NCBI GenBank assembly: GCA_021154065.1
Contig: JAJKJG010000009.1
Coordinates: forward strand, 1 to 13,582
Direction of reading: 5' to 3'
DNA length: 13,582 nt
Origin: Methylobacterium sp.
GTDB lineage: Bacteria; Pseudomonadota; Alphaproteobacteria; Rhizobiales; Beijerinckiaceae
Shown in pieces: positions 5,570-12,659 of the stretch. How positions within the stretch are numbered: position 1 is the stretch's first letter; every line of letters begins with the position of its first letter. The notes beneath the pieces were generated by a model. It saw only the letters and a program-made list of their open reading frames with translations. It searched no databases and was not told where the DNA came from. The position numbers and the translations under genes are program-made.

Positions 5570-8500
5570 TCACTCGGCTGCGGCGAGCGGCTCGGCGGTC
5601 GCGGCGCGCTCGCGCACGAGCGTCGCGACGCCGACGTAGTCGAGCTTGCCCGAGCCCAGCACCGGCACGTTGTCGACGACCAGCACCTCGGCCGGGATCA
5701 TCAGCTCGGCGGCGCCCTTGGCCTTGGCGAAGGCCTGGAAGGCGGCGCGGCTCGCGTCGCGGCGCTCGGTGACGAGGACGAGGCGCTCGCCCTTGCGGGC
5801 GTCGGGCGCGCTCGCGACCGCCGAGAGCGCGTCCGGCCACAGCTCGGCGGCCAGCGCCTCGACGGCGGCAAGCGAGACCATCTCGCCGCCGATCTTGGCG
5901 AAGCGCTTGGCGCGGCCCTTGATGGCGATGAAGCCCTGGGCGTCGAGGGCGACGATATCGCCGGTGTCGTGCCAGCCCTCGGCCGGCGGCTCGAGCACGC
6001 CCGGGTTCTCGACCTTGAGATAGCCGAGCATCACGTTCGGCCCGCGCACGTGGAGGCGGCCGCCGTCCTCGACGCCGGGCACCGGCTCGAGCTTCGCCTC
6101 CATCCCGGGCATGAGCCGCCCGACGGTGCCGAAGCGGTTGAACATCGGCGTGTTGATGGCGAGCACCGGCGCCGTCTCGGTGACGCCGTAGCCCTCGAGG
6201 ATGCGCAGCCCGAACTTCTCCATGTAGACCCGCCGCGTCGCCTCCCGGACCGGCTCGGCGCCGGCCAGGATGTAGCGCAGCGAGCGGAAGTCGTAGGGGT
6301 GCGCCGAGCGGGCGTAGCCGGCGAGGAAGGTGTCGGTCGCGAACAGGATCGTCGCGTTCGAGCCGTAGACGAGCTCGGGGATGAGCCGGTAGTGCAGCGG
6401 CGACGGATAGAGATAGATCCGCACGCCGGAGACGAGCGGCAGCACGAGGCCGACCGTCAGCCCGAAGGAGTGGAACACCGGCAGGACGTTGAAGACCTTG
6501 TCGGTGCGGCCGAAATCGATCCGCGCCGCCGCCTGCGCGGCGTTCGCCAGCATGTTGCGGTGGGAGAGCACGACGCCCTTCGGCACGCCTTCCGAACCCG
6601 AGGTGAAGAGGATCGCGGCCGGGTCGCCGGGGTCGCGCCGGACGAGCGGCTTCTTGAACGCGGCGAGGCCGCGCAGCTTGTCGAGGATGCCGATCTCGGT
6701 CCGGACGTCCTCGAGATAGACCACCCGCACCGTCTCGGCGAGCGCGCCGGCGAGCGGTTCGAGCTTCGCCTTCTCGACGAAGCCGCGCGAGGTGACGATG
6801 GTCGCGATCTCGGCCGCCTTGCAGGCGGAAAGGATGTTCGCGGCGCCGGCCGTGAAGTTGATCATCGCCGGCACGCGGCCGGCCGACATCGCGGCGAGGA
6901 TCGTTGCGGCGGCGCCGTTCGCGTTCGGCAGCATGATGCCGAGTGCCTTGCCCTCCTCGGCGAGCGGGATGAGCTTGCGGCCGAGCACGTTCGCGCCGAC
7001 GAGCAGCCGCTTGTAGGTGAGCGATCCGGTGATCGGGTCCTCGACGGCGACCCGGCGCCAGCCATGCGTCGCCGCCGCCTCGACCACGGCCTCGAACACG
7101 GTGCGGTCCGTGGAGGTGGTCCGGAAGACGAGGTCGGACATGATCTGGTAGAGCGCCGCGCCCGCCGCCTGGCGGCGGTTGCGGCCCTTGAGCGCCGGAT
7201 CGATCGTGAGCCGCACCGGCTCGAGCATCGTCACCGTCACCTTCGGCCACCAGCGGCGGCGGACCTGCTCGCGCGACAGCCGCGAGAAGAACGTGCGCTC
7301 GAGGCCCTCGATCTTCACCGGCAGGACCATGGCGTCGGTCTTGTCGGCGATGAGGCCGGCGCCGTCATAGACCTTCATCAGGCTGCCGGTGACGGTGAGG
7401 CGCCCCTCGGGGAAGATGATCAGCGTCTCGCCGCCCTTGACGGCGTTGATCAGCGTCCGCGTCGCCATCGGCTTTGCCGGATCGAGCGGCATGGCGCGGG
7501 TGATCTTCAGGAACGGGCGCACCCACCAGCGCTGGGCGATGCCGTGGTCGATGGCGAAGACCGGCTCCTGGTCGAGGAGCGACAGCGCGAGCGCCGCGTC
7601 GAGGAAGCTGACGTGGTTCAGCGCCACGATCGCGTTCGGGCCGGCCTTGGCGACGTTCTCGAGCCCCCTCACCTCGAGCCGGTAGAAGGCCCGGAAGAGG
7701 ATCGAGAGGAAATCGCGGAACGGGCTCGTCGGCAGCGTCCGGAAGATGATCAGGCCGGCCGCGACGTTTGCGACGCCGAGCGCCGCGACGATGGTCGGCA
7801 GCGTCACGCCCATCTTCTGCAGCCCGGCGGTGACGAGCGCGCCGGCCACCATGAAGGCCGCCGAGAGCACGTTGACGGCAGCGATGACGCGGGCGCGGCG
7901 GTCCGCCCCGGCCCAGGCCTGAACCGCCGCGAAGGACGGCACGATGAACAGGCCGCCGGAGATCGCGAGCCCGGCGAAGTCGATCGCGATGCGCAAGCCG
8001 TCGGACCTGGCGAAGAAGGCCCGCGCGCCGACCGGCGGCATCGAGGGCGCGGCATGGTAGACCGCGTAGGCGAGGTCGAGCCCGAAGGCGCCCATGAGGA
8101 GCGCGCCGATGGCCGTCGGCAAGAGCACGATGCGTCCGCTCGCGAGCCATGAGGCGAGGCCCGAGCCGACGGCGATGCCGACCGAGAACACGGCCAGCAG
8201 CACGGTCACGACCTCCTCGGTGGCGTCGAGCCGGTTCTTGACCAGCGGCGGCAGGATCGACAGCGTCACCGCGCCGACGAGCCAGAACCAGGACACGATG
8301 ACGCCGCCGCGCCACAGCCGCGCATCGGCCCAGAGGTCGCGCAGCAGCGCGCCGGTCGAGCGCAGGATGTTGAGGTCGACGCGAAGATCGGGCGCCGCCT
8401 CGCCGGTCCTCGGGATGAGGAGGCTCGCTGCCCAGCACAGCACCGCAAAGCCGATCACGAGGCCGCCGAAGGAGGCCGGATCGCCGCCGCCGCGCGCCGC

Positions 8501-9067
8501 ATAGCCGCCCGCGACGGTGCCGAGGAGGATCGCGAGGAACGTCGCGGCCTCGACGAGGGCGTTGCCGGCGGGGAGCTCGGCGCGGCGCAGGTGCACCGGC
8601 AGGATGCCGTACTTGATCGGGCCGAACAGGGCCGCGATGGTGCCGAAGGAAAACAGCGCCGCAAACAGCACCGGCAGCGAGTGCAGCCAGAACCCGACGA
8701 CAGCAAGGCCGGCGGCGCCGATCTCGGCAAGCTTCAGGCGCCGGGCGAGGACCGCCATGTCGTAGCGGTCGGCAAGCTCGCCACCGATGCCGGAGAGGAG
8801 GAAGAACGGGCCGATGAACACCGCGCCGGCGAGCGTCACCAGCGCCTCGGCGTTCGAGCCCGCGACCTTGAACAGGATCAGAAAGACGAGCGCGTTCTTG
8901 AGGAAGTTGTCGTTGAAGGCGGAAAAGAACTGGCACCAGAACAGCGGCGCGAAGCGGCGCGAGGTCATCAGCGAGTCGGACACGGGGCGTTCCTTCGCGG
9001 CGGCAGGGGAATCGGCCATCAGGCATAACTGACGCGTGCGGGTCAGCAAATCCACCGTGCGCAGCAT
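5570..9067 (-). CDS. aas: Fused lysophospholipid transporter / PlsC-type acyltransferase / acyl-ACP synthetase (LplT-Aas)
   Basis: This single 1165-residue protein joins three activities. Residues about 38-445 are an MFS-type membrane domain that starts LFWCQFFSAFNDNFLKNAL, as in LplT lysophospholipid flippases. Residues about 460-610 are a PlsC acyltransferase with NHVSFLD (His485, Asp490) and FPEGR (552-556). Residues about 650-1150 are an AMP-binding acyl-ACP/acyl-CoA synthetase with FTSGSEGVPKG (821-831), YGVTE (960-964), DTGD (1034-1037), and the C-terminal Lys1141 in GSGKLDY. In E. coli LplT and Aas are separate proteins that bring in and re-acylate lysophosphatidylethanolamine; fusions of the two are known. 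All visible catalytic motifs are intact. ATG 9067 is preferred over Met17 (9019) because GGAGG lies 5 nt before it, while 9019 has no ribosome site. It heads the minus-strand lipid cluster and diverges from a TetR gene. Confidence 0.93.
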   Translation of the reverse strand: MLRTVDLLTRTRQLCLMADSPAAAKERPVSDSLMTSRRFAPLFWCQFFSAFNDNFLKNALVFLILFKVAGSNAEALVTLAGAVFIGPFFLLSGIGGELADRYDMAVLARRLKLAEIGAAGLAVVGFWLHSLPVLFAALFSFGTIAALFGPIKYGILPVHLRRAELPAGNALVEAATFLAILLGTVAGGYAARGGGDPASFGGLVIGFAVLCWAASLLIPRTGEAAPDLRVDLNILRSTGALLRDLWADARLWRGGVIVSWFWLVGAVTLSILPPLVKNRLDATEEVVTVLLAVFSVGIAVGSGLASWLASGRIVLLPTAIGALLMGAFGLDLAYAVYHAAPSMPPVGARAFFARSDGLRIAIDFAGLAISGGLFIVPSFAAVQAWAGADRRARVIAAVNVLSAAFMVAGALVTAGLQKMGVTLPTIVAALGVANVAAGLIIFRTLPTSPFRDFLSILFRAFYRLEVRGLENVAKAGPNAIVALNHVSFLDAALALSLLDQEPVFAIDHGIAQRWWVRPFLKITRAMPLDPAKPMATRTLINAVKGGETLIIFPEGRLTVTGSLMKVYDGAGLIADKTDAMVLPVKIEGLERTFFSRLSREQVRRRWWPKVTVTMLEPVRLTIDPALKGRNRRQAAGAALYQIMSDLVFRTTSTDRTVFEAVVEAAATHGWRRVAVEDPITGSLTYKRLLVGANVLGRKLIPLAEEGKALGIMLPNANGAAATILAAMSAGRVPAMINFTAGAANILSACKAAEIATIVTSRGFVEKAKLEPLAGALAETVRVVYLEDVRTEIGILDKLRGLAAFKKPLVRRDPGDPAAILFTSGSEGVPKGVVLSHRNMLANAAQAAARIDFGRTDKVFNVLPVFHSFGLTVGLVLPLVSGVRIYLYPSPLHYRLIPELVYGSNATILFATDTFLAGYARSAHPYDFRSLRYILAGAEPVREATRRVYMEKFGLRILEGYGVTETAPVLAINTPMFNRFGTVGRLMPGMEAKLEPVPGVEDGGRLHVRGPNVMLGYLKVENPGVLEPPAEGWHDTGDIVALDAQGFIAIKGRAKRFAKIGGEMVSLAAVEALAAELWPDALSAVASAPDARKGERLVLVTERRDASRAAFQAFAKAKGAAELMIPAEVLVVDNVPVLGSGKLDYVGVATLVRERAATAEPLAAAE

Positions 9068-9090
9068 GTCATCCTCCGCAGATCGGATTG

Positions 9091-9103
9091 TGAACGTCGT
9101 TCA
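9091..9103. promoter_or_regulatory. Palindromic operator 1, predicted TetR-family binding site
   Basis: TGAACGTCGTTCA is a perfect inverted repeat (6-bp arms around one central base). It lies 23 bp before the LplT-Aas start, over its predicted transcription start. It shares the TGAAC/GTTCA arms with operator 2. Confidence 0.7.
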
Positions 9104-9106
9104 ATT

Positions 9107-9135
9107 CGTATCGCACGATTCTGAACAGTGTTCAA
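9107..9135 (-). promoter_or_regulatory. Predicted promoter of LplT-Aas
   Basis: On the minus strand, TTGAAC (9135-9130) and GATACG (9112-9107) stand 17 bp apart, a fair -35 and a poor -10. The -35 box lies inside operator 2, and transcription would start at about 9100, inside operator 1. A protein bound at both would therefore block this promoter. The boxes are weak, so the position is inferred. Confidence 0.4.
9122..9134. promoter_or_regulatory. Palindromic operator 2, predicted TetR-family binding site
   Basis: TGAACAGTGTTCA is a second perfect inverted repeat of the same form as operator 1 (TGAACR-N-YGTTCA). The two centres are 31 bp apart, about three helical turns, so both would face the same side of the DNA. 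It lies 57 bp before the tetR start codon. Confidence 0.7.
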
Positions 9136-9190
9136 GAGGAATTTTGAATGCCGCTCAGAATCGGCTTAAACACTGGTCGGAGGAGGGGCC

Positions 9191-9784
9191 ATGGCGCGTC
9201 GGACCGACCATTCGCGGGAAGAGCTCGCCGAGCTCGTCGTCGGGGCGGCCGAGACGCTCGCCCGGCGCGAGGGCCTGCGCGGCATCGCCATGCGGCGCAT
9301 CGCGGCCGAGATCGGCTATGCGGCGGGGTCGATCTACAACGCCGTCGGCGATCTCGACGCGGTCGTGCTGCGGGTCAACGCCCGCACCCTGGCGCGTTTG
9401 CGCGCCGCGCTCGTGCGCGTCGTCGACCCGGGCCGGCCGCCGATCGAGAACGCGCTCGCGGTCGCCGACGGCTACCTCGATTTCGTCGCCCGCCAGCCGC
9501 GCCTGTGGGGCGTCATCCTCGAGCATGTGCTGCCGCCGGGCAGCGATTTCCCGGACTGGTACGAGAAGGCGCTCGCGGCGACGACGAACGTCGTCGACGA
9601 GGTGCTGAAGCCGCTCGTCGCCGACGAGGACGAGCGCCGCCGCGCCGTCGCGACGCTTTGGGCGTCGCTGCACGGGCTCGCCTCGCTCTCGCGCTCGGGC
9701 AAGCTCGCGGTCGTCGACCGGGACGACCCGCGCGCCATGGCGCATCTCCTGATCCGGCGTTTCCTCGGCAGCTCGGCGAGCTGA
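9191..9784 (+). CDS. TetR/AcrR-family transcriptional regulator
   Basis: This 197-residue protein has the TetR layout: an N-terminal DNA-binding domain (about residues 9-55) with the helix-turn-helix in GIAMRRIAAEIGYAAGSIYN, then a helical ligand domain. The C-terminal half (LWGVILEHVLPPGSDFPDWY, then LWASLHGLASLSRSGKL) resembles the WHG/TetR_C_33-type ligand domain. Such proteins are usually repressors released by a small hydrophobic ligand. The start at 9191 follows a strong GGAGGAGG at 9179-9186. The gene diverges from LplT-Aas, and the 123-bp gap carries two matching palindromes, so control of itself and of LplT-Aas is the direct inference; a lipid, fatty acid, or acyl-CoA ligand is a guess from the neighbour. 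A possible own promoter is TTGAAT 9144-9149 with TAAACA 9167-9172 (17 bp), though its transcript would begin almost at the ribosome site. Confidence 0.93.
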   Translation: MARRTDHSREELAELVVGAAETLARREGLRGIAMRRIAAEIGYAAGSIYNAVGDLDAVVLRVNARTLARLRAALVRVVDPGRPPIENALAVADGYLDFVARQPRLWGVILEHVLPPGSDFPDWYEKALAATTNVVDEVLKPLVADEDERRRAVATLWASLHGLASLSRSGKLAVVDRDDPRAMAHLLIRRFLGSSAS

Positions 9785-9797
9785 GGCGACGTTCACG

Positions 9798-9813
9798 GCC
9801 GGGCCGAACCGGC
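9798..9813 (+). terminator. Small GC hairpin after tetR, weak terminator candidate
   Basis: GCCGG (9798-9802) and CCGGC (9809-9813) form a 5-bp stem with a 6-nt loop 14 nt after the tetR stop. No T-run follows. It is supported only by its place between tetR and the next gene. Confidence 0.2.
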
Positions 9814-9870
9814 GACGACATCGTACGTTGATCACACGGCGCGACGGTCGGCGCCGCGAGGGACATGGCC

Positions 9871-10320
9871 ATGTATCGCGATGCGCGGCGGCTCTTTGTG
9901 GCGGCGGTCCTGGCGCTTGGCCCGTCGGTTGCCGCAGCCCAAGGCACGGCGGCGAATCCGAGCGCTGCGGCCTCCGACTTCCGCAGCCCAAGCTCGACGA
10001 ACCCGGCCGCCGCCGCGTCCGACATCCGAAACCCGAGCGCCACCAATCCGGCGGCCGCCGCCTCGGACCTGCGCGCGACTTCGGTCCCGGCCCAGGGCGG
10101 CGCGCCGACGATCGCCCGCCGGCAGAGCTTCGCGCCGGCCGTCATCCGCAAGGAGCGCCGCCAGCGCAGCGCGAAGCGCGCGCCGGCGCGAAAAGGCGCC
10201 GTCCGGGAGGCGGCCGGCCGCACGGCGCCGCCAGCGAAGGCGGTGCCGCCGACGCCGACGCAGCAGCGTGCCGAGAGCAAGGCCGGCGCCATCATGGGCA
10301 GCGTCTGCCGCGGCTGCTGA
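9871..10320 (+). CDS. Small secreted protein with three NPxAAASD repeats and a basic C-terminal half
   Basis: The 149-residue product starts with a signal peptide (MYRDARRLF, a hydrophobic stretch, then SVAAAQG; cleavage likely after AAA, about residue 23), so it is exported to the periplasm or beyond. After it come three 15-residue repeats of the form NPxAAASDxRxPSxT, then a Lys/Arg/Ala/Pro-rich stretch (RKERRQRSAKRAPARKGA), and the protein ends in CRGC with its only two Cys residues. I know similar NPAAAASD-type repeats from hypothetical proteins of Rhizobiales but know no function. The start at 9871 is chosen over the in-frame ATG at 9865 because GAGGG (9858-9862) is 8 nt from the former and only 2 nt from the latter. 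It lies 86 nt after tetR and 64 nt before the amidase gene, same strand. The low-complexity part is likely disordered. Confidence 0.7.
   Translation: MYRDARRLFVAAVLALGPSVAAAQGTAANPSAAASDFRSPSSTNPAAAASDIRNPSATNPAAAASDLRATSVPAQGGAPTIARRQSFAPAVIRKERRQRSAKRAPARKGAVREAAGRTAPPAKAVPPTPTQQRAESKAGAIMGSVCRGC
9955..10089 (+). repeat. Three in-frame 45-bp tandem repeats in the secreted-protein gene
   Basis: Units at 9955-9999, 10000-10044, and 10045-10089 encode NPSAAASDFRSPSST, NPAAAASDIRNPSAT, and NPAAAASDLRATSVP. The protein units are more alike than the DNA, where many third bases differ, so the repeat is old and kept at protein level and not a recent slippage product. Confidence 0.8.
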
Positions 10321-10384
10321 GCCCGGCTGGCGCGGCTCTGCCGCGAGTGGCATCATCGCGGCAGGCCGATGCCCGGGGGATGCC

Positions 10385-11878
10385 GTGCCACAAGCTCTCG
10401 CGAAGCTCGCCGCCGCCACGACCCCGGCGGCGGCGGACGATCCAGCGGATCTCTCCGCCGTCGCGCTCCTTGCCGCCTACGCGGCAAAGCGCCTCTCGCC
10501 GGTCGAGACGATGCGCGCCGTGCTCGACCGGGTGGCGCGCCGCGAGCCCGAGATCCACGCCCTCTACGCGCTCGATGCCGAGGGCGCCTTGGCGGACGCG
10601 GCGGCATCGGCCCGGCGCTGGGCGAAAGGCCAGGCCCTGCCGCTCGACGGCGTCCCGGTCACGATCAAGGAGAACATCGCTACCAGAGGCACGCCGGTGC
10701 CGCTCGGGACCGCGGCCCGGACGCTCGAGCCGGCGGCCGAGGACGCGCCGCCGGCGGCGCGGATGCGCGAGGCCGGCGCGATCATCTTCGCCAAGACGAC
10801 GATGCCGGATTACGGCATGCTGTCCTCCGGGCTGTCGAGCTTCCATCCGCTCGCCCGAAACCCGTGGGACCTGACGAAGAACCCTGGCGGCTCCTCGGCC
10901 GGCGCCGGCGCGGCGGCGGCGGCCGGCTACGGGCCGCTCCACATCGGGACCGACATCGGCGGCTCGATCCGGCTGCCGGCCGGCTGGTGCGGCATCTTCG
11001 GGCTGAAGCCGAGCCTCGGCCGCGTGCCGATCGATCCGCCCTATTGGGGCCGCGTCGCCGGGCCGATGACCCGCACCGTCGCCGACGCGGCGCTGATGAT
11101 GCGCGAGCTGTCGAAGCCCGACGATCGCGACACCATGAACCTGCCGCCGCAGGACATCCCCTGGCTCGATCTCGACATGCGAAAGCCCATGCGGGGGCTG
11201 CGCATCGGCCTTCTCCTCGACGCCGGCCTCGGCATGGCGGTCGAGGAGGAGGTCGAGGCGGCGGTCCACCGGGCCGCGAAGCGCTTCGAGAACCGCGGCG
11301 TCCGGATCGGCGTCGTCGAGCCCTTCCTGACCCGGGCCATGATGACCGGCCTCGACCGCTTCTGGCGCCAGCGCGCCTGGGCCGACATCGGGGCGCTTCC
11401 GCCCGAGCGGCAGGACAAGGTCCTGCCCTACATCCGGGCCTGGGCCGAGGGCGGAAGCCGGCTCTCGGGACGCAAGGTCTACGACGGCATGAGCCAGATG
11501 CTCGCGATCAAGACCGCGGCCATCGCGGCGACGAAGCGGTTCGATTACGTGCTCTCGCCGGTCGCCCCGGTGCCGGCCTTCCCGGCCGAGCTCGCCTCGC
11601 CGCTCGACGACCCGGCGCGCCCGTTCGAGCACATCGCCTTCACGGTGCCGTTCAACTTCTCGGAGCAGCCGGCGGCCTCGGTCAACGCCGGCTACACGGC
11701 GGAGGGGCTGCCGATCGGGCTGCAGATCATCGGCCGCCGCTTCGACGATCTCGGCGTCCTGCGGCTGGCGCATGCCTTCGAGGCGATCCGCGCCCCGCAG
11801 CGGCCCTGGCCGGCGACCCCCGCTCCGCGCCCGGAGTCGGCTCTCCTCGCAGGGAGACCGCTCCGAAAGGAAGAATAG
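10385..11878 (+). CDS. Amidase-signature family hydrolase
   Basis: This 497-residue protein has the full catalytic Lys-cisSer-Ser triad of amidase-signature enzymes: Lys95 in VPVTIKENIAT, Ser170 in NPGGSSAGAG, and the nucleophile Ser194 in GTDIGGSIRLPAGW. The N-terminal helix LSAVALLAAYAAKRLSPVETMRAVLDRV is also typical. The family hydrolyses amides from aliphatic and aryl amides to N-acyl amino acids and fatty amides; GatA works in tRNA-Gln amidation. Length fits a stand-alone amidase. No gatB or gatC is nearby, so GatA is unlikely, and the substrate cannot be named. There is no signal peptide; the enzyme is predicted to be cytoplasmic. The start is GTG 10385, with GGGGGA at 10375-10380 about 4 nt before it; the frame is open further upstream but that part overlaps the secreted-protein gene and does not look like protein. 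A long palindrome follows the stop within 3 nt. Confidence 0.9.
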   Translation: MPQALAKLAAATTPAAADDPADLSAVALLAAYAAKRLSPVETMRAVLDRVARREPEIHALYALDAEGALADAAASARRWAKGQALPLDGVPVTIKENIATRGTPVPLGTAARTLEPAAEDAPPAARMREAGAIIFAKTTMPDYGMLSSGLSSFHPLARNPWDLTKNPGGSSAGAGAAAAAGYGPLHIGTDIGGSIRLPAGWCGIFGLKPSLGRVPIDPPYWGRVAGPMTRTVADAALMMRELSKPDDRDTMNLPPQDIPWLDLDMRKPMRGLRIGLLLDAGLGMAVEEEVEAAVHRAAKRFENRGVRIGVVEPFLTRAMMTGLDRFWRQRAWADIGALPPERQDKVLPYIRAWAEGGSRLSGRKVYDGMSQMLAIKTAAIAATKRFDYVLSPVAPVPAFPAELASPLDDPARPFEHIAFTVPFNFSEQPAASVNAGYTAEGLPIGLQIIGRRFDDLGVLRLAHAFEAIRAPQRPWPATPAPRPESALLAGRPLRKEE

Positions 11879-11880
11879 GC

Positions 11881-12064
11881 GGCGCTTCGCGAGTCTTGCG
11901 CTGGGTCCCGGATAGCCTTCCACTGCGCTTCGCTCCGTTCCAGGCTTCCGGGAAAGAGCTGTTGAGGGGTTCGCGCCAATCCCTCCACCGCTTTCCCGGG
12001 CGCATGCAGCGCAAGCGGAATGCGACCCGGGACCCAGCGCAGCAAGCTGCCGCGAAGTGGCGCC
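11881..12064. repeat. Long imperfect palindrome (MITE- or REP-like element)
   Basis: A perfect 15-bp inverted repeat, TGCGCTGGGTCCCGG (11897-11911) and CCGGGACCCAGCGCA (12027-12041), frames about 115 bp. Outside it the arms continue imperfectly to 11881 and 12064 (GGCGC...TTCGCG against CGCGAA...GGCGCC). Inside it CCGGGAAAG (11948-11956) pairs with CTTTCCCGG (11991-11999), with a further imperfect GAGGG/CCCTC stem in the centre. No transposase and no coding frame of note. I recall repeats beginning CTGGGTCCCGG in Bradyrhizobium-type genomes, so a dispersed non-autonomous element is likely. It begins 3 nt after the amidase stop and may also end that transcript. Confidence 0.65.
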
Positions 12065-12110
12065 GAACTCATCTCGCAGAAGTCTCCCGAACGGGCGGGA
12101 AATTATTCGG

Positions 12111-12139
12111 TTGACACTCAATTGCTATAGGACTATACA
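12111..12139 (+). promoter_or_regulatory. Near-consensus sigma-70 promoter with no gene close downstream
   Basis: TTGACA (12111-12116) is a perfect -35 box, and TATACA (12134-12139) is a good -10 box, exactly 17 bp apart, in a locally AT-richer stretch of a GC-rich window. Transcription would begin at about 12146. The next real gene starts at 12660, more than 500 nt away. Confidence 0.65.
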
Positions 12140-12143
12140 CCGT

Positions 12144-12520
12144 GCATCCCATCCAGAGGGGCGCTTCCGGAGGCGTTCTTGAAGTTGGGGTGGGATGCGG
12201 CGTCAGGCCCGCTCACGCAGAGCGGTGTCCAGGGTTCTCCGCCGGTCGGATCCTGACGCGAAAAGGCGCGTCACCCGGCTTGGGCGGCGGCCTCGCCCGT
12301 CCCGGCTGCGATGCCGGGGCTGCGCGCAAGCGCTTAAGGCGTCGGGACGAACAGTCCGCAGCGCCGAAGCGCGGGGCCAGGGATCAAGGCGTCGCGCGCG
12401 GGGCGCGTCGGACCCGACGTTCGGCGGTCCGGCCCTCCTTCCTTACCTCCTTCGCGCGACCCGCCGGACGCGCGGGGAACCGATCGCGCCCCGCGCTCCC
12501 CCTCGGGGCTCGCCCGAGGG
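12144..12520 (+). ncRNA. Structured non-coding stretch downstream of the strong promoter (candidate RNA or dispersed repeat)
   Basis: GCATCCCA (12144-12151) and TGGGATGC (12191-12198) can close a first stem-loop that begins at about the predicted transcription start. Further hairpins are TGACGCG/CGCGTCA (12254-12273, 6-nt loop), CCCGGC/GCCGGG (12301-12318), and CCCTCGGG/CCCGAGGG (12500-12520, 5-nt loop). The overlapping plus-strand frame from 12142 would start before the transcript does and is Arg/Ala/Gly-rich, without domain features, so it is not taken as a gene. From memory, blocks with this same order (promoter, GCATCCCA stem, GC-rich remainder) recur in Bradyrhizobium-type genomes. The 3' end is not defined: no T-run is seen. 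From 12521 to 12646 I see nothing further that I can name. Confidence 0.35.
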
Positions 12521-12659
12521 CAAGCCTGGACGACGCCGCCATGCCTCGAGCCGCTCCGGCCGCGAGAACGACGGCGCACGCCCCAACGCTTCCGCTCGCG
12601 CGGATTTCAATCGCCTCGCGGCGCGTCGCCGGGGCATAGTCGGAGCGGGAGGAAACGCC

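Noticed and set aside
4295..8152. Very long plus-strand open frame (over 1280 codons)
   Set aside because: It lies antisense to the Ntn-hydrolase gene and LplT-Aas, is full of Arg, Glu, Asp, Ala, and His, and has no domain motif; it is the usual shadow frame of a GC-rich gene whose third positions lack A and T.
5298..9026. Two further long minus-strand frames (5298-7250 and 7365-9026)
   Set aside because: They are out-of-frame readings of LplT-Aas; the in-frame product carries all domain motifs without interruption, so there is no frameshift to explain.
9091..9134. The twin palindromes as a CRISPR-like or phage repeat
   Set aside because: Only two short units, no regular spacer, and placement between divergent regulator and target genes fit an operator pair much better.
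9881..10384. Upstream extension of the amidase reading frame
   Set aside because: The extension overlaps the secreted repeat protein in another frame, is almost pure Arg/Ala/Pro, and lacks a ribosome site; GTG 10385 with GGGGGA before it is a better start.
10292..12121. Minus-strand open frame of about 600 codons
   Set aside because: Antisense shadow of the amidase gene that also runs through the palindrome; low-complexity Arg/Ala/Gly composition, no motifs, while the plus-strand frame has a full amidase triad.
12142..12639. Plus-strand frame of 165 codons after the strong promoter
   Set aside because: Its GTG start lies before the predicted transcription start and overlaps the first stem; the product is low-complexity and without motifs.
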